Source: an uncultured Clostridium sp.
GTDB lineage: Bacteria > Bacillota_I > Bacilli_A > RF39 > UBA660
Reading direction: 5' to 3'
DNA length: 64,000 bases
NCBI GenBank assembly: GCA_902493795.1
Contig: CABUQZ010000003.1
Span: 24,991-88,990 of the forward strand
Shown piece by piece: positions 55,864 through 64,000 of this stretch. Numbering within the stretch: position 1 is the stretch's first letter; each line of letters starts with the position of its first letter. The position numbers were made by a program, and so were the translations under genes. The notes under the pieces were generated by a model that saw only the letters and a program-made list of their open reading frames with translations, made no database searches and was not told where the DNA came from.

Positions 55864-56733
55864 TTATTTCTTTTCTGTTTTGTCTTCTGTTGGATTTAAG
55901 AAATCTAGATTATCTGTACTATCTGGTACTTCTTCTGCTAGTGAAGAAATTAGTTCTCTTAAGTATTCACTTGCTATTTCTGGCTTAACGTCTTCATCTC
56001 CATCTTTGAAGTAAGCAGTTGTTGGAATTGGGATTATTTCAATTCTTGAGAATCCAGAATTTTCTGATGCTATTGAGAAATTATTTATTGCAGTGATTTG
56101 TCTTAAAAGTAAGTGTTGAGACTCAGGTAATGAGAACATTATTACATATGGAGTTCTTGATTCTTCAGAGTTTTCAAAAACATTTCGTCCATCTGCTGTT
56201 TTAACTTGTAAAACTTTAACATTTCTAATCAATTTACCTACCAATGCTTTTCCATTTTCTTTTGTTGAAATGTAAATATCTATATATCTATTTGGAAGGA
56301 TTGAGTTTGTATAACTTGTTAACATATTAACTGTTAAATAGTATAAAGTCTCTCCTTCTTTTACATTTAATAGTGCTTCATCTGGAAGATCTGATGCTGG
56401 AACGATTGCTTCTTTATAAAACAAGCTTCCTGTTGGAACTGTAGTATCTACATTTACATATTTTCCAACAATATCACTTGCATTATAGTAATAATCTCCT
56501 CCTAATGCTCCCTGTGGAATTTGTACGAAATCTAAATCTTCCTCAGTAATTTTATGTCTTGTTGTCAATTTTTGGCTAGCAACTGGTACCCTTACAGGTT
56601 TTGTAACATTCTTAATACGAACATTGTATCCTACAAGAAGAACTGCAACAGCTAACAGTGCACAAGCTGCAGTTACAAATCCCTTACTTTTTACCATCCT
56701 TTTAAATTTTGATGCATTAACATTATTGGCCAT
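55864..56733 (-). CDS. cpaB: Tad assembly protein CpaB/RcpC (SAF domain)
   Basis: 289 residues. A membrane helix (about 18-38) is followed by a SAF domain (VPVASQKLTTRHKITEEDLD, about 50-110) and a RcpC-type beta region (about 115-215). In Gram-negatives it helps the outer pore; in Gram-positives it is thought to act at the outer face or wall. First gene of the tad transcript, preceded by a dyad symmetric promoter region. Confidence 0.85.
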   Translation of the reverse strand: MANNVNASKFKRMVKSKGFVTAACALLAVAVLLVGYNVRIKNVTKPVRVPVASQKLTTRHKITEEDLDFVQIPQGALGGDYYYNASDIVGKYVNVDTTVPTGSLFYKEAIVPASDLPDEALLNVKEGETLYYLTVNMLTSYTNSILPNRYIDIYISTKENGKALVGKLIRNVKVLQVKTADGRNVFENSEESRTPYVIMFSLPESQHLLLRQITAINNFSIASENSGFSRIEIIPIPTTAYFKDGDEDVKPEIASEYLRELISSLAEEVPDSTDNLDFLNPTEDKTEKK

Positions 56734-56779
56734 AATAATTCACCCTTTCATATCCCGTCTATATTTAATAGTATCCTTC

Positions 56780-56810
56780 TATACTATTCGACTATTATAT
56801 GAATAGTATA
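56780..56810. promoter_or_regulatory. Operator-like inverted repeat with -10 box before cpaB
   Basis: A perfect 10-bp inverted repeat, TATACTATTC (56780-56789) and GAATAGTATA (56801-56810), with an 11-base spacer that holds a minus-strand TATAAT (56794-56799). The half-sites are 21 bases apart centre to centre, two turns of DNA, so a dimeric repressor could cover the -10 box. Confidence 0.5.
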
Positions 56811-56902
56811 AACCAAAGAGAAAAAAAAGGCAATAAATTATAAAAGAAATCAATATAAAATTATTAATGCTTTAGTTACAATTATATTATCAGCATTTTG
56901 TC

Positions 56903-56932
56903 AAAAAAAATCGGATTTTTCATCCGATTTTT
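56903..56932 (-). terminator. Terminator after the metalloprotease gene
   Basis: AAAAATCGGAT/ATCCGATTTTT 11-bp stem with a 5-base loop and T run on the minus strand. Confidence 0.9.
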
Positions 56933-56952
56933 GTTATAAACGATTATTCTTT

Positions 56953-59001
56953 TTACTTATTTTTTGTCTTTCTATTTTGTTCATTCTTTACTATTCTATC
57001 AGTATTTCGTTCTTTTATTATATAATTATATAGTTCTTCCCCTATTAATTCTCTAATAATATCTAGTAATTCTTGATTACCTGATACAATTAAAGCATTA
57101 AAATTAGCGATAATCTCACAAATATTAGAATCTGGATATGAATCATAATATTCTTTAGTATGACCAACTCTTAATTCTATAACTTCTCCATTTTTCAATC
57201 TTATTTCTCTACTACCAAATATTGAAGTGATGATGTCTAATACCATTCCCTCTTTTTTCGTATAAAAATACCTATTACTAAAGTTATATTTATCAAAATT
57301 ATAAAATTGTTTTGACAATTCATAAATATTTAGTGTTCTATTATTTAAATCATTTATTATTTTTTGTCTCATGTTCATAGGAACACCATATTGAGAAAAC
57401 AATCTTTCGATATTTCCACTATTTATCATATAGACAATATATTGTCCAAATCTATTATAAGCATTCTCTATTGAACCATATTTTGAAATCATTCCATTAT
57501 CATACATAGCAGATGTTGTAGACATTATAGTTTCTATTCTAGCTTGTAATTTATTCATAAATTCAACACTTTTTTCATTATTTATAAAATTAGTTCTGGC
57601 ATTTTCAAGTAAATTATTATTTTTTTGATTCTTGTTTCTTCTACTATAGTATGCATCCATTGCATGACCAAACTCATGAAGTACAACAATGCCTGAATTA
57701 CATATGGTATCTAAATATATTGTATTCGTATTCGGATCATAAAAAGAACCACCAACCGTACTTTGAAATCGAAGATTATCTACGCAAACAAGTGTTATCA
57801 ATTTTCTCATATTATCGAGTGCTTCTTCTTTATTACCATTTTCATAGTAATTATTCAATGTTACCAATATATCGTTTAATCTTTCTTGTCCTCTTACATC
57901 CACAAATGCTTTAAGGTATGAATTAAGTGCATAAAACTCAAAATCCATATCCATGTTCCCATTAATAGTATTAATTAAAAAATCTATACCTATTTTTTTA
58001 GTTTCTTCGTGTGATAAAGCTTTTCGAACAAAAACTAATGTACTTTCTAAATTAATTCTATCAATAATGTTTCCAGTAAAGATCATTTCATTACCAGAAT
58101 AACTTATATTGTTTTTAACCTCATCTAATATAAAACTTAATACATTTGGATATTCAACTTCTATTTTACTTAGTAATATTCCTAAATTTCGAGTTGATAT
58201 ATCTCTTGACATCAAAAGGGTTTTTATTAATGGATTTTCACTAGAATAATCATATTCTAATTCCTTATAAAATGTTGCATTATTTAAAACCGTTTCTTTA
58301 TTACTTTTTAATAATGAAAAATCTTCTTTATTAGTAAATATTTTTTCTAATTCATCTTGATGTAATGATGCAAGTTTTCTGATTTCCGAGATATCTACGT
58401 AATTTAAGTTGTCTCCATACAATTCCTTTAAGTCTTTTCTATCCAGATAAATGTGTTCGTCTTCACTCTCATCTATAAATTCTAACAGATCGACATCCTC
58501 ACTAACAAGATTGTTTTCTTCAAGTCTTTTTTTGGCAGACTCAATCTTGTCATCGTCTAATGTTGCTAATTTAGGAGAAACCTTTGCTTTTTCATTTAAC
58601 TTTAACAATTCTTGGTAAGATATCTTATCATTAAAAAACAAATTAGATGTATTTACTTTGTCATCAAAAGATTCTTGTTTAGATTCAAAATATGTTCCTT
58701 TGTAATGACCTAAAACGCCCAACACTGTTACTTTCCCATCTTCTACTTCATATGTAAATCTGTCTGAATGAGATACTCTTATAGAGAAAACAGTTTTTCT
58801 TTTATTAGTAACTAGTTTTTCTATTCTCCACCCTCTTTGTCTTGCAGAATATATATCCATTGGTGTTGTTGATACAAAATCCAAGAATTCTTGTATCCTT
58901 GGAACATAGACATTATAATTTTCGTTATTTTCTATTTTTTTTATATTATCTAGCGCATTGTTAGACATATTTATGTTTGATGGTATTCTTATTTTTGACA
59001 T
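56953..59001 (-). CDS. Putative zinc metalloprotease without signal peptide
   Basis: 682 residues, soluble, Asn/Lys/Glu-rich. Residues 440-455 read VLHEFGHAMDAYYSRR, an HExxH zinc site (His442, Glu443, His446) followed by Asp449. Near the C-terminus NICEIIANFNALIVSG (Glu629) resembles the E-x-x-A-x-F third-ligand helix of lethal-factor-type gluzincins. The first 430 residues match nothing I know, and mid-protein helical repeats are possible. With no signal peptide or membrane segment, yet encoded inside the secretion locus with its own terminator, it could be a substrate of the type IV channel; that is inference. GGATGA precedes the ATG. Confidence 0.75.
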   Translation of the reverse strand: MSKIRIPSNINMSNNALDNIKKIENNENYNVYVPRIQEFLDFVSTTPMDIYSARQRGWRIEKLVTNKRKTVFSIRVSHSDRFTYEVEDGKVTVLGVLGHYKGTYFESKQESFDDKVNTSNLFFNDKISYQELLKLNEKAKVSPKLATLDDDKIESAKKRLEENNLVSEDVDLLEFIDESEDEHIYLDRKDLKELYGDNLNYVDISEIRKLASLHQDELEKIFTNKEDFSLLKSNKETVLNNATFYKELEYDYSSENPLIKTLLMSRDISTRNLGILLSKIEVEYPNVLSFILDEVKNNISYSGNEMIFTGNIIDRINLESTLVFVRKALSHEETKKIGIDFLINTINGNMDMDFEFYALNSYLKAFVDVRGQERLNDILVTLNNYYENGNKEEALDNMRKLITLVCVDNLRFQSTVGGSFYDPNTNTIYLDTICNSGIVVLHEFGHAMDAYYSRRNKNQKNNNLLENARTNFINNEKSVEFMNKLQARIETIMSTTSAMYDNGMISKYGSIENAYNRFGQYIVYMINSGNIERLFSQYGVPMNMRQKIINDLNNRTLNIYELSKQFYNFDKYNFSNRYFYTKKEGMVLDIITSIFGSREIRLKNGEVIELRVGHTKEYYDSYPDSNICEIIANFNALIVSGNQELLDIIRELIGEELYNYIIKERNTDRIVKNEQNRKTKNK

Positions 59002-59107
59002 TATTTCATCCTAAATCATCTTATAGAAATTTTAGTCTATATTGATGCTTCCTTTATATTTTTATTATTTATAAATGTGAAATCAAAATTAAAATTTTTG
59101 ATTTGCA

Positions 59108-59599
59108 TTACTGTTCTGGTGGTATGTTTTCTAGTATACCAGTTATTGTGTTTATGACATCTTGACTCGAATCATAGCGTACGTTAAATATTTCTAACAA
59201 TGAAAATCTTTCTGATGCTATCAAAGAAATTGAAACTTTTGGTGGGCATTCATCAAGATCATGAATTATTACTCTATATTGTCTATTTAAGTCAGCATTT
59301 TGAGCAAATCTTCTTAAAAAACTTTCAACAAATTTTTCTCTTATAATTCTTACTGTTCCTGGTACATTAGATTCACAATGCATTGAATCAGGTGAAGTTT
59401 CTTTTGTTACTCCATCCCATCCCACACCATCTCTATAGGCATAATAATCAACAGAATCATACATTGCTGCTTCTGTTACCTCTTTTAATAGGTAATAGTT
59501 TTGTTCATTACTTACAATTACTTGTCCAAAGATATTTATTATTACAATTCCTAATATTCCTATTAACATAAAGAAATACATCCATAATGACTCATTCAT
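59108..59599 (-). CDS. TadE-like pilin of the secretion locus
   Basis: 163 residues starting MNESLWMYFFMLIGILGIVI. One membrane helix (about 6-27) is followed directly by an alpha stem (SNEQNYYLLKEVTEAAMYDS) and a small outer domain with a cysteine pair (CESN and DECPP). This is the layout of TadE/pseudopilin proteins. It lies upstream of the metalloprotease and Tad operon, on the same strand. GAGGTG precedes the ATG. Confidence 0.65.
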   Translation of the reverse strand: MNESLWMYFFMLIGILGIVIINIFGQVIVSNEQNYYLLKEVTEAAMYDSVDYYAYRDGVGWDGVTKETSPDSMHCESNVPGTVRIIREKFVESFLRRFAQNADLNRQYRVIIHDLDECPPKVSISLIASERFSLLEIFNVRYDSSQDVINTITGILENIPPEQ

Positions 59600-59651
59600 T
59601 TATCACACCTCTTATACAAACTTATTATCTTTAATTATATTTTACTTCAAT

Positions 59652-59684
59652 ATAAAAAAAAATGGAAGAGTTTTTCTTCCATTT
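59652..59684 (-). terminator. Terminator of the 1.35-kresidue surface protein gene
   Basis: AAATGGAAG/CTTCCATTT hairpin with a 7-base loop and nine T on the minus strand, overlapping the stop codon. The same hairpin occurs at 63825-63853. Confidence 0.9.
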
Positions 59685-62600
59685 ATCTTTGCTTTTCTGT
59701 ATCGTCTGGTAAGTATCTTGCACTTTTTTTATTTGATTCTGCTTTGAAAATATCTCCTCCTAGGGTATCATGTAAGAATTTACTTTTGTATTCTCCTACA
59801 TAATTTTTATCACTAGCAGTTGATGAATATATTAGTGTTGTATATGCTTCTTTTCCATCGTTATTATTTTCATTTCTTATCATTTTAATAGTATTGTAGT
59901 TTAAATCTATAATGTATTCTACTTGTTTATTAGCATTATCACCTGTTACACTTGTTTTATCATTATCATCATCTGTTATATATTCTTCTTTTGCATACCA
60001 ATTCTTTCCTATTCCTCTATTTCCTTGTGCATATGGTGAGTTTGGAGAATTTGGAAATGGATCATGGTTATGAATTGATCTAAATAAGTATCCATCTTCA
60101 GAATATGGATTATAACAATTATTTTTACAATCATTTATACTGTCATAACCTAGACTTATTGCATTAGCTGTACAAAAATCACTTACTGCTTTTTCATTTC
60201 TTTGGTCATTTGGGCAACTGTTTGAACATTTACTTATACAATCTGTTGCTGAGTCATAATTGTTGATATCTTTGCTATAATTTTCATAACAATATTCTGT
60301 TATTTCTCCTATTTTTGATGGTTTAAATTCTTCTGTACAACTTCTTAATGTTTCAGATCCTTGACATAGACATGATGTTATAGTAGATCCATCTGATACA
60401 TATCCTATTATGTTGTTTCCATTTTTTAGTGGTTCTTCAAGTGATACATAATATTTATTATCAACTATTGATTCTTTTACTTTTTGAACTTTCATATTTC
60501 TTAACGTTGATACCATTACTTCTCGTGGTGTTTTATTTGGAATTATTTCATATAATTTATCATTCTTTTTGACACATGTACAACCAATACTATCTTTTAG
60601 TAATGAAAAATTATTCTCGCAAAGGGCTGTGTATTCTTTTCCTTTTTTAGTTGTTACTTTCGCTACAACTTTAAAGTCTTCTTTTGCTTCTCCTGCTTTT
60701 TCTTTTGAAATTACTATTTCGTCGTTTACTTCTACATAATCTTTGTCATTTACTTTTATATAAATATTTTTAATATCATCATCTTTTGGTAAATCGTTTT
60801 TCGTTATTATTACTTTTGCTTTTACTTGTCCACCTTTAAATACGTTGTATCCTAGTTTTTCTGCTCCACTATCTGGTGTTAGGTTTACTACACAACCTAG
60901 TGCATTATCTTTTTCCGGAACATCTTCTATTTCATACTCACACTTTTCATTGTTTGTATAATATGCATCTACTTTTGCTGTTGTTTCAAAATAATGAGCA
61001 AATCCTGAATCAGCTGGAAATTTTTCATTTGGAGTTGCTTTCAAATTTGTATAGTATACGTTTTTTGCTAATACATCTTTATAATTTGTTCCACTTTTTA
61101 TTGTATGGCATACTTCTACTGTTTCATCAGGATACTTTACATCTGATGTTCCATCTGTTGCTATACAGGCTTTTTTATATTTATATGATGCTGTCGCTGT
61201 ACTTGTTGATACATATTTATTTACATATTCTAATGGAATATTTTTATAATTCTCTATTAGCACTAAGGTATCTTTTCCTACATTACTCAATGTTGTTGTT
61301 TCTTTTTCATCTTTTCTTACTAATGTTTGTGATGCTGATGGTTCAATTTTATTTTCTACTATTTCTGTTACTCTACTTGTTACTAGTGTCTTATCCAAAT
61401 CGTATTTTTGTACTTCTATTTCTCCATAATGCTCTTTTGCAAAATCTAATTCACTATCAACTGGTTGTGATGGGTATGGATTATGTGTTGGATAATGATA
61501 TTCGTTTTTTGTAGTTGGATCATAAGTTTTATCATATGCATTATTAAATGTTGTATATATATATTTTAGTCTTTGTCTTCTTAATAAATCTTTTGATGGT
61601 ATTGTTGCATAATCAAACTTCCACTGGGTTGTATTAAAGTAGTATGTACATTCTTTTTTTCCATTTTGATTTACAAAATAATCTATTCCTTTTCCTGCAA
61701 ATACCTTTTCGTGATTTACATCTTTATATTCAAAAGATGTTGTTTCTTTACATGCGACACTTATATATTTTCTTTGATCGAATATTGTATCTTTGTCATC
61801 ATTTCCTACTAAATTGTCTCCTTCACATGTAACTAATACTCCTTTTACATCTTGCATTTTTGTCCCATCTCGTAAGTTACATATTGATTTTGATTCTAAT
61901 GGAAGTGCTGCATCTTTTTGATATGGATTCTTATTACAAGCAGTTGTTTCATATTTATATCCACAACTTAATATACACTTTCTCTTTCTTTTTACTGGAT
62001 TTCCTTCTAAATCATTATCTACTATTGAATCACAATAGTTTTCTGCACACTGCAAGTATTTGTCCGACGTTTTGCTTCCCGTTTTTTCACAAACTTCTTG
62101 GCATCCATTTTCAGTAAAAAGATCTAGAACATAATAATGTCCTATTCCCTCGTAACTATCAGTTGGAATAGGTTTAGAACTATCACATTTTCCCCCAGAC
62201 ATTCCTTTTATTTCATAGCGTCCATCTTTTCCATTGCTTTTTGTTGTTACCCATGCCCTATCAACATCTGGCCCTACGTAGTATTGATTGATATTATTAC
62301 CACTTGCATCTTTTTTACATGTTACCATATCATCTTCTAATACACAATGAGCATTATCAAAGCAAGCATTTACTGCTCTTTGTAGGTAAAATGAGCTTGA
62401 CCCCATCTCTCTTGATGGTCTTAACGTTGAGTAACCCTCTAAAATTCTTCCATAGAAATAAAAACGTTGTTTGATTCCACAATTTTGGCTTACATCACGA
62501 ATTCTATAATATTTATAAGTATTTATACATGATGAGCTACATTTCCAATCAGTTTCACAATCACTGTCTTTTGGGCAATTACTATTTTTTAAGTTTGTAC

Positions 62601-63726
62601 ATTTATTTTTAGCATCACCTTCTGAACTATAATTTCCGGTAGAAGTAAAATCTGTACCATTTTTAGTATATTTAGCTGTCCAAGCATTACATTCAGTAAA
62701 CTCTTGGAAATACTCTGCAGTTGGGTAATAGTTGTTTTGTGGTTTTCGTTCCCATTCTACAAAATGTTGGGTATAATAGTCACTAATTTTCTTTCCTGTG
62801 CCTGTTAAAACTCTTTCAAGGGGCTCAATTGTTATATAGTATTTGTCTATTTCATCCTCTGATAGACTATGTATTAACGTAGCTCCAAAAAATTCTTCAA
62901 AAACAGCTACTCCTTTTTTGTTTGGTTTCTTTTCTTTAACATGATTTATGATATTTTTAACGTAGTTATCCATATCATCATAGCTATTTAATGTGGTTTT
63001 ATATTGTACCTTAAATCTACTTAAATCAACATTTTTGTATACCACTCTTTTGTTTTTTGAATAAAAATTTTGTGAATATAATGTATATCCAGAGTCAATT
63101 CGTTGCATTGTTTCAAATGTTGGATTAATAAATTTTTTACTAGTCTTATCATGGAATATGCAATTGTAATCAGGATTATTCCAATCAATACTGTAATAAA
63201 AATATCCATCCATTGTAACCTCAGTTTCTTCTCCAGGATTTGTAGGTACTGTAAAACTATGCTCATGAGAATCTGTGTTACTATTATTTCCTATTCCTGC
63301 AAAAACAATACCATTTCCATTTTTATCTGCTCTTTCTTGATAGTCATTATCTGGATCATATTTTTGACTAAAACCATTCCATTTTGAATTTTTAAAAGAA
63401 TCATAAGTACTTGGCATTTCATAATTATATTCTATGGTAAAAGCTCCTTTTATTCTTTCATCATATACAAGTACTGGATTACTATATTGAATAGGTCCTG
63501 TTTTAACATCATACTTCCATAATATAATTTGATAAGCATAAGCATTTTCAACTACACTACAATCACCCTCATAACAACTAACACCAGGACTTCTTAATGC
63601 TTGATAGAGAGTTTGTCCGCCTTCTGCCTTAGTTATAGTTGCTGGTACTAGAAAGACACTTAGTCCAACTATTACTATTATTATAATAAATAATCCATAT
63701 AATCTTTTTATTATTTCTTTTGTCAT
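59683..63726 (-). CDS. Large cysteine-rich surface protein
   Basis: 1347 residues from ATG 63726, which has GGAG eight bases upstream; a GTG six codons earlier is open but lacks a site. A basic N-terminus and hydrophobic helix (about 8-30, ending ATITKAEGG) form a signal peptide or anchor. The rest is outside and has many spaced cysteines (C-x3-C, C-x7-C pairs in about 350-660 and 1100-1240), suggesting disulfide-stabilised domains. There is no LPxTG-hydrophobic tail and no known catalytic motif. It heads the secretion locus and might be an adhesin or pilus-tip protein, which is speculative. A second copy of its 3' end lies upstream. Confidence 0.7.
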   Translation of the reverse strand: MTKEIIKRLYGLFIIIIVIVGLSVFLVPATITKAEGGQTLYQALRSPGVSCYEGDCSVVENAYAYQIILWKYDVKTGPIQYSNPVLVYDERIKGAFTIEYNYEMPSTYDSFKNSKWNGFSQKYDPDNDYQERADKNGNGIVFAGIGNNSNTDSHEHSFTVPTNPGEETEVTMDGYFYYSIDWNNPDYNCIFHDKTSKKFINPTFETMQRIDSGYTLYSQNFYSKNKRVVYKNVDLSRFKVQYKTTLNSYDDMDNYVKNIINHVKEKKPNKKGVAVFEEFFGATLIHSLSEDEIDKYYITIEPLERVLTGTGKKISDYYTQHFVEWERKPQNNYYPTAEYFQEFTECNAWTAKYTKNGTDFTSTGNYSSEGDAKNKCTNLKNSNCPKDSDCETDWKCSSSCINTYKYYRIRDVSQNCGIKQRFYFYGRILEGYSTLRPSREMGSSSFYLQRAVNACFDNAHCVLEDDMVTCKKDASGNNINQYYVGPDVDRAWVTTKSNGKDGRYEIKGMSGGKCDSSKPIPTDSYEGIGHYYVLDLFTENGCQEVCEKTGSKTSDKYLQCAENYCDSIVDNDLEGNPVKRKRKCILSCGYKYETTACNKNPYQKDAALPLESKSICNLRDGTKMQDVKGVLVTCEGDNLVGNDDKDTIFDQRKYISVACKETTSFEYKDVNHEKVFAGKGIDYFVNQNGKKECTYYFNTTQWKFDYATIPSKDLLRRQRLKYIYTTFNNAYDKTYDPTTKNEYHYPTHNPYPSQPVDSELDFAKEHYGEIEVQKYDLDKTLVTSRVTEIVENKIEPSASQTLVRKDEKETTTLSNVGKDTLVLIENYKNIPLEYVNKYVSTSTATASYKYKKACIATDGTSDVKYPDETVEVCHTIKSGTNYKDVLAKNVYYTNLKATPNEKFPADSGFAHYFETTAKVDAYYTNNEKCEYEIEDVPEKDNALGCVVNLTPDSGAEKLGYNVFKGGQVKAKVIITKNDLPKDDDIKNIYIKVNDKDYVEVNDEIVISKEKAGEAKEDFKVVAKVTTKKGKEYTALCENNFSLLKDSIGCTCVKKNDKLYEIIPNKTPREVMVSTLRNMKVQKVKESIVDNKYYVSLEEPLKNGNNIIGYVSDGSTITSCLCQGSETLRSCTEEFKPSKIGEITEYCYENYSKDINNYDSATDCISKCSNSCPNDQRNEKAVSDFCTANAISLGYDSINDCKNNCYNPYSEDGYLFRSIHNHDPFPNSPNSPYAQGNRGIGKNWYAKEEYITDDDNDKTSVTGDNANKQVEYIIDLNYNTIKMIRNENNNDGKEAYTTLIYSSTASDKNYVGEYKSKFLHDTLGGDIFKAESNKKSARYLPDDTEKQR

Positions 63727-63812
63727 GACGTAGTCTCCATTCACTATTATAATTAAATTTATTATATGATATAGTTACACCAACTATTTTAGCTATTCTA
63801 TACATATTTTGC

Positions 63813-63872
63813 TTTAAAATGAAAATAAATGGAAGAGTTTTTCTTCCATTTATCTTTTCCTTTCATTTTAAA
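63813..63872 (-). terminator. Composite hairpin, copy of the surface-gene terminator
   Basis: An 11-bp stem ATAAATGGAAG/CTTCCATTTAT (63825-63853) lies inside a wider 12-bp pairing TTTAAAATGAAA/TTTCATTTTAAA (63813-63824 and 63861-63872). The inner part, plus codons reading ERKR-stop on the minus strand, repeats the 3' end of the surface protein gene. Confidence 0.75.
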
Positions 63873-63937
63873 ATGAAACTAGAATTATTTTTAAGCGATG
63901 TTTACATATGTGTATTTAATATTTTACATATAAAAAG

Positions 63938-64000
63938 TTCAAGTAAATCGTCTATAATTAAATTGACCATAAAATCATAGAAAGAAGTGATTTACTTGAA
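63938..64000. repeat. 12-bp inverted repeat at the window edge
   Basis: TTCAAGTAAATC (63938-63949) and GATTTACTTGAA (63989-64000) are perfect inverted copies, 39 bases apart, with TATAAT and AAAGAAG-like signals between them on the plus strand. It may mark the start of a plus-strand gene or a mobile element beyond the window; this cannot be decided here. Confidence 0.45.

Noticed and set aside
59683..59730. LPDDT near the C-terminus of the large surface protein as a sortase signal
   Set aside because: It is not LPxTG and no hydrophobic segment follows; the protein ends five residues later.
60876..61514. A 212-codon plus-strand frame opposite the surface protein gene
   Set aside because: Leu/Phe/His-rich, with no ribosome site, and wholly inside a better supported gene on the other strand.

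Overview
The window is very AT-rich, uses the standard code (many genes end in TGA) and has strong GGAGG/GAGGTGA ribosome binding sites. A Gram-positive PolC, DivIVA, SepF, FtsA/FtsZ, the YmfF/YmfH pair and HolA point to an uncultured, low-GC member of the Bacilli. It resembles the host-associated RF39/Mollicutes-related groups, but that placement is inference. Almost every gene lies on the minus strand; the only clear plus-strand gene is rpmB. No integrase, transposase, relaxase or CRISPR was seen.

Replication block (0-11 kb): the start of dnaG, polC, an unknown gene and dnaE, followed by unknown envelope genes. One of these (11-12.7 kb) joins a zinc ribbon, membrane helices and BspA-type leucine-rich repeats. 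Cell-division block (12.8-24 kb): rpmB, divIVA, sepF, a HerA-like ATPase, the M16 protease-like pair, deoD, ftsK, ftsZ and ftsA.

Bacteriocin block (24.1-27.1 kb): a compact two-peptide locus with a C39 peptidase-ABC transporter, a short HlyD-like accessory protein, two double-glycine precursors with GxxxG motifs, and a 57-residue membrane protein that may give immunity. Both precursors lack a normal start codon in the leader frame: each leader begins at ATC or ATA, or the gene has an extra A in a poly-A run. Accessory block (27.2-32.4 kb): a tandem zinc-ribbon protein and several unrecognised genes next to tRNA-Cys.

Secretion block (34-63.7 kb): one co-oriented region combines a Tad-pilus set (CpaB, TadA, TadB, TadC, Flp-like pilin, TadE-like proteins, CpaE/TadZ-like) with a Gram-positive type IV secretion set (VirB2-like, VirB6-like, PrgI, TrsD-like, VirB4, a SpoIID plus NlpC/P60 cell-wall protein, VirD4). 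It also carries a membrane-bound nuclease-like protein, a signal-less HEFGH metalloprotease and a 1.35-kresidue cysteine-rich surface protein. With no relaxase, it looks like a chromosomal surface or secretion machine rather than a conjugative element. This hybrid is the best candidate for an undescribed system in the window. Internal terminators divide it into at least five transcripts. holA sits at its downstream end.
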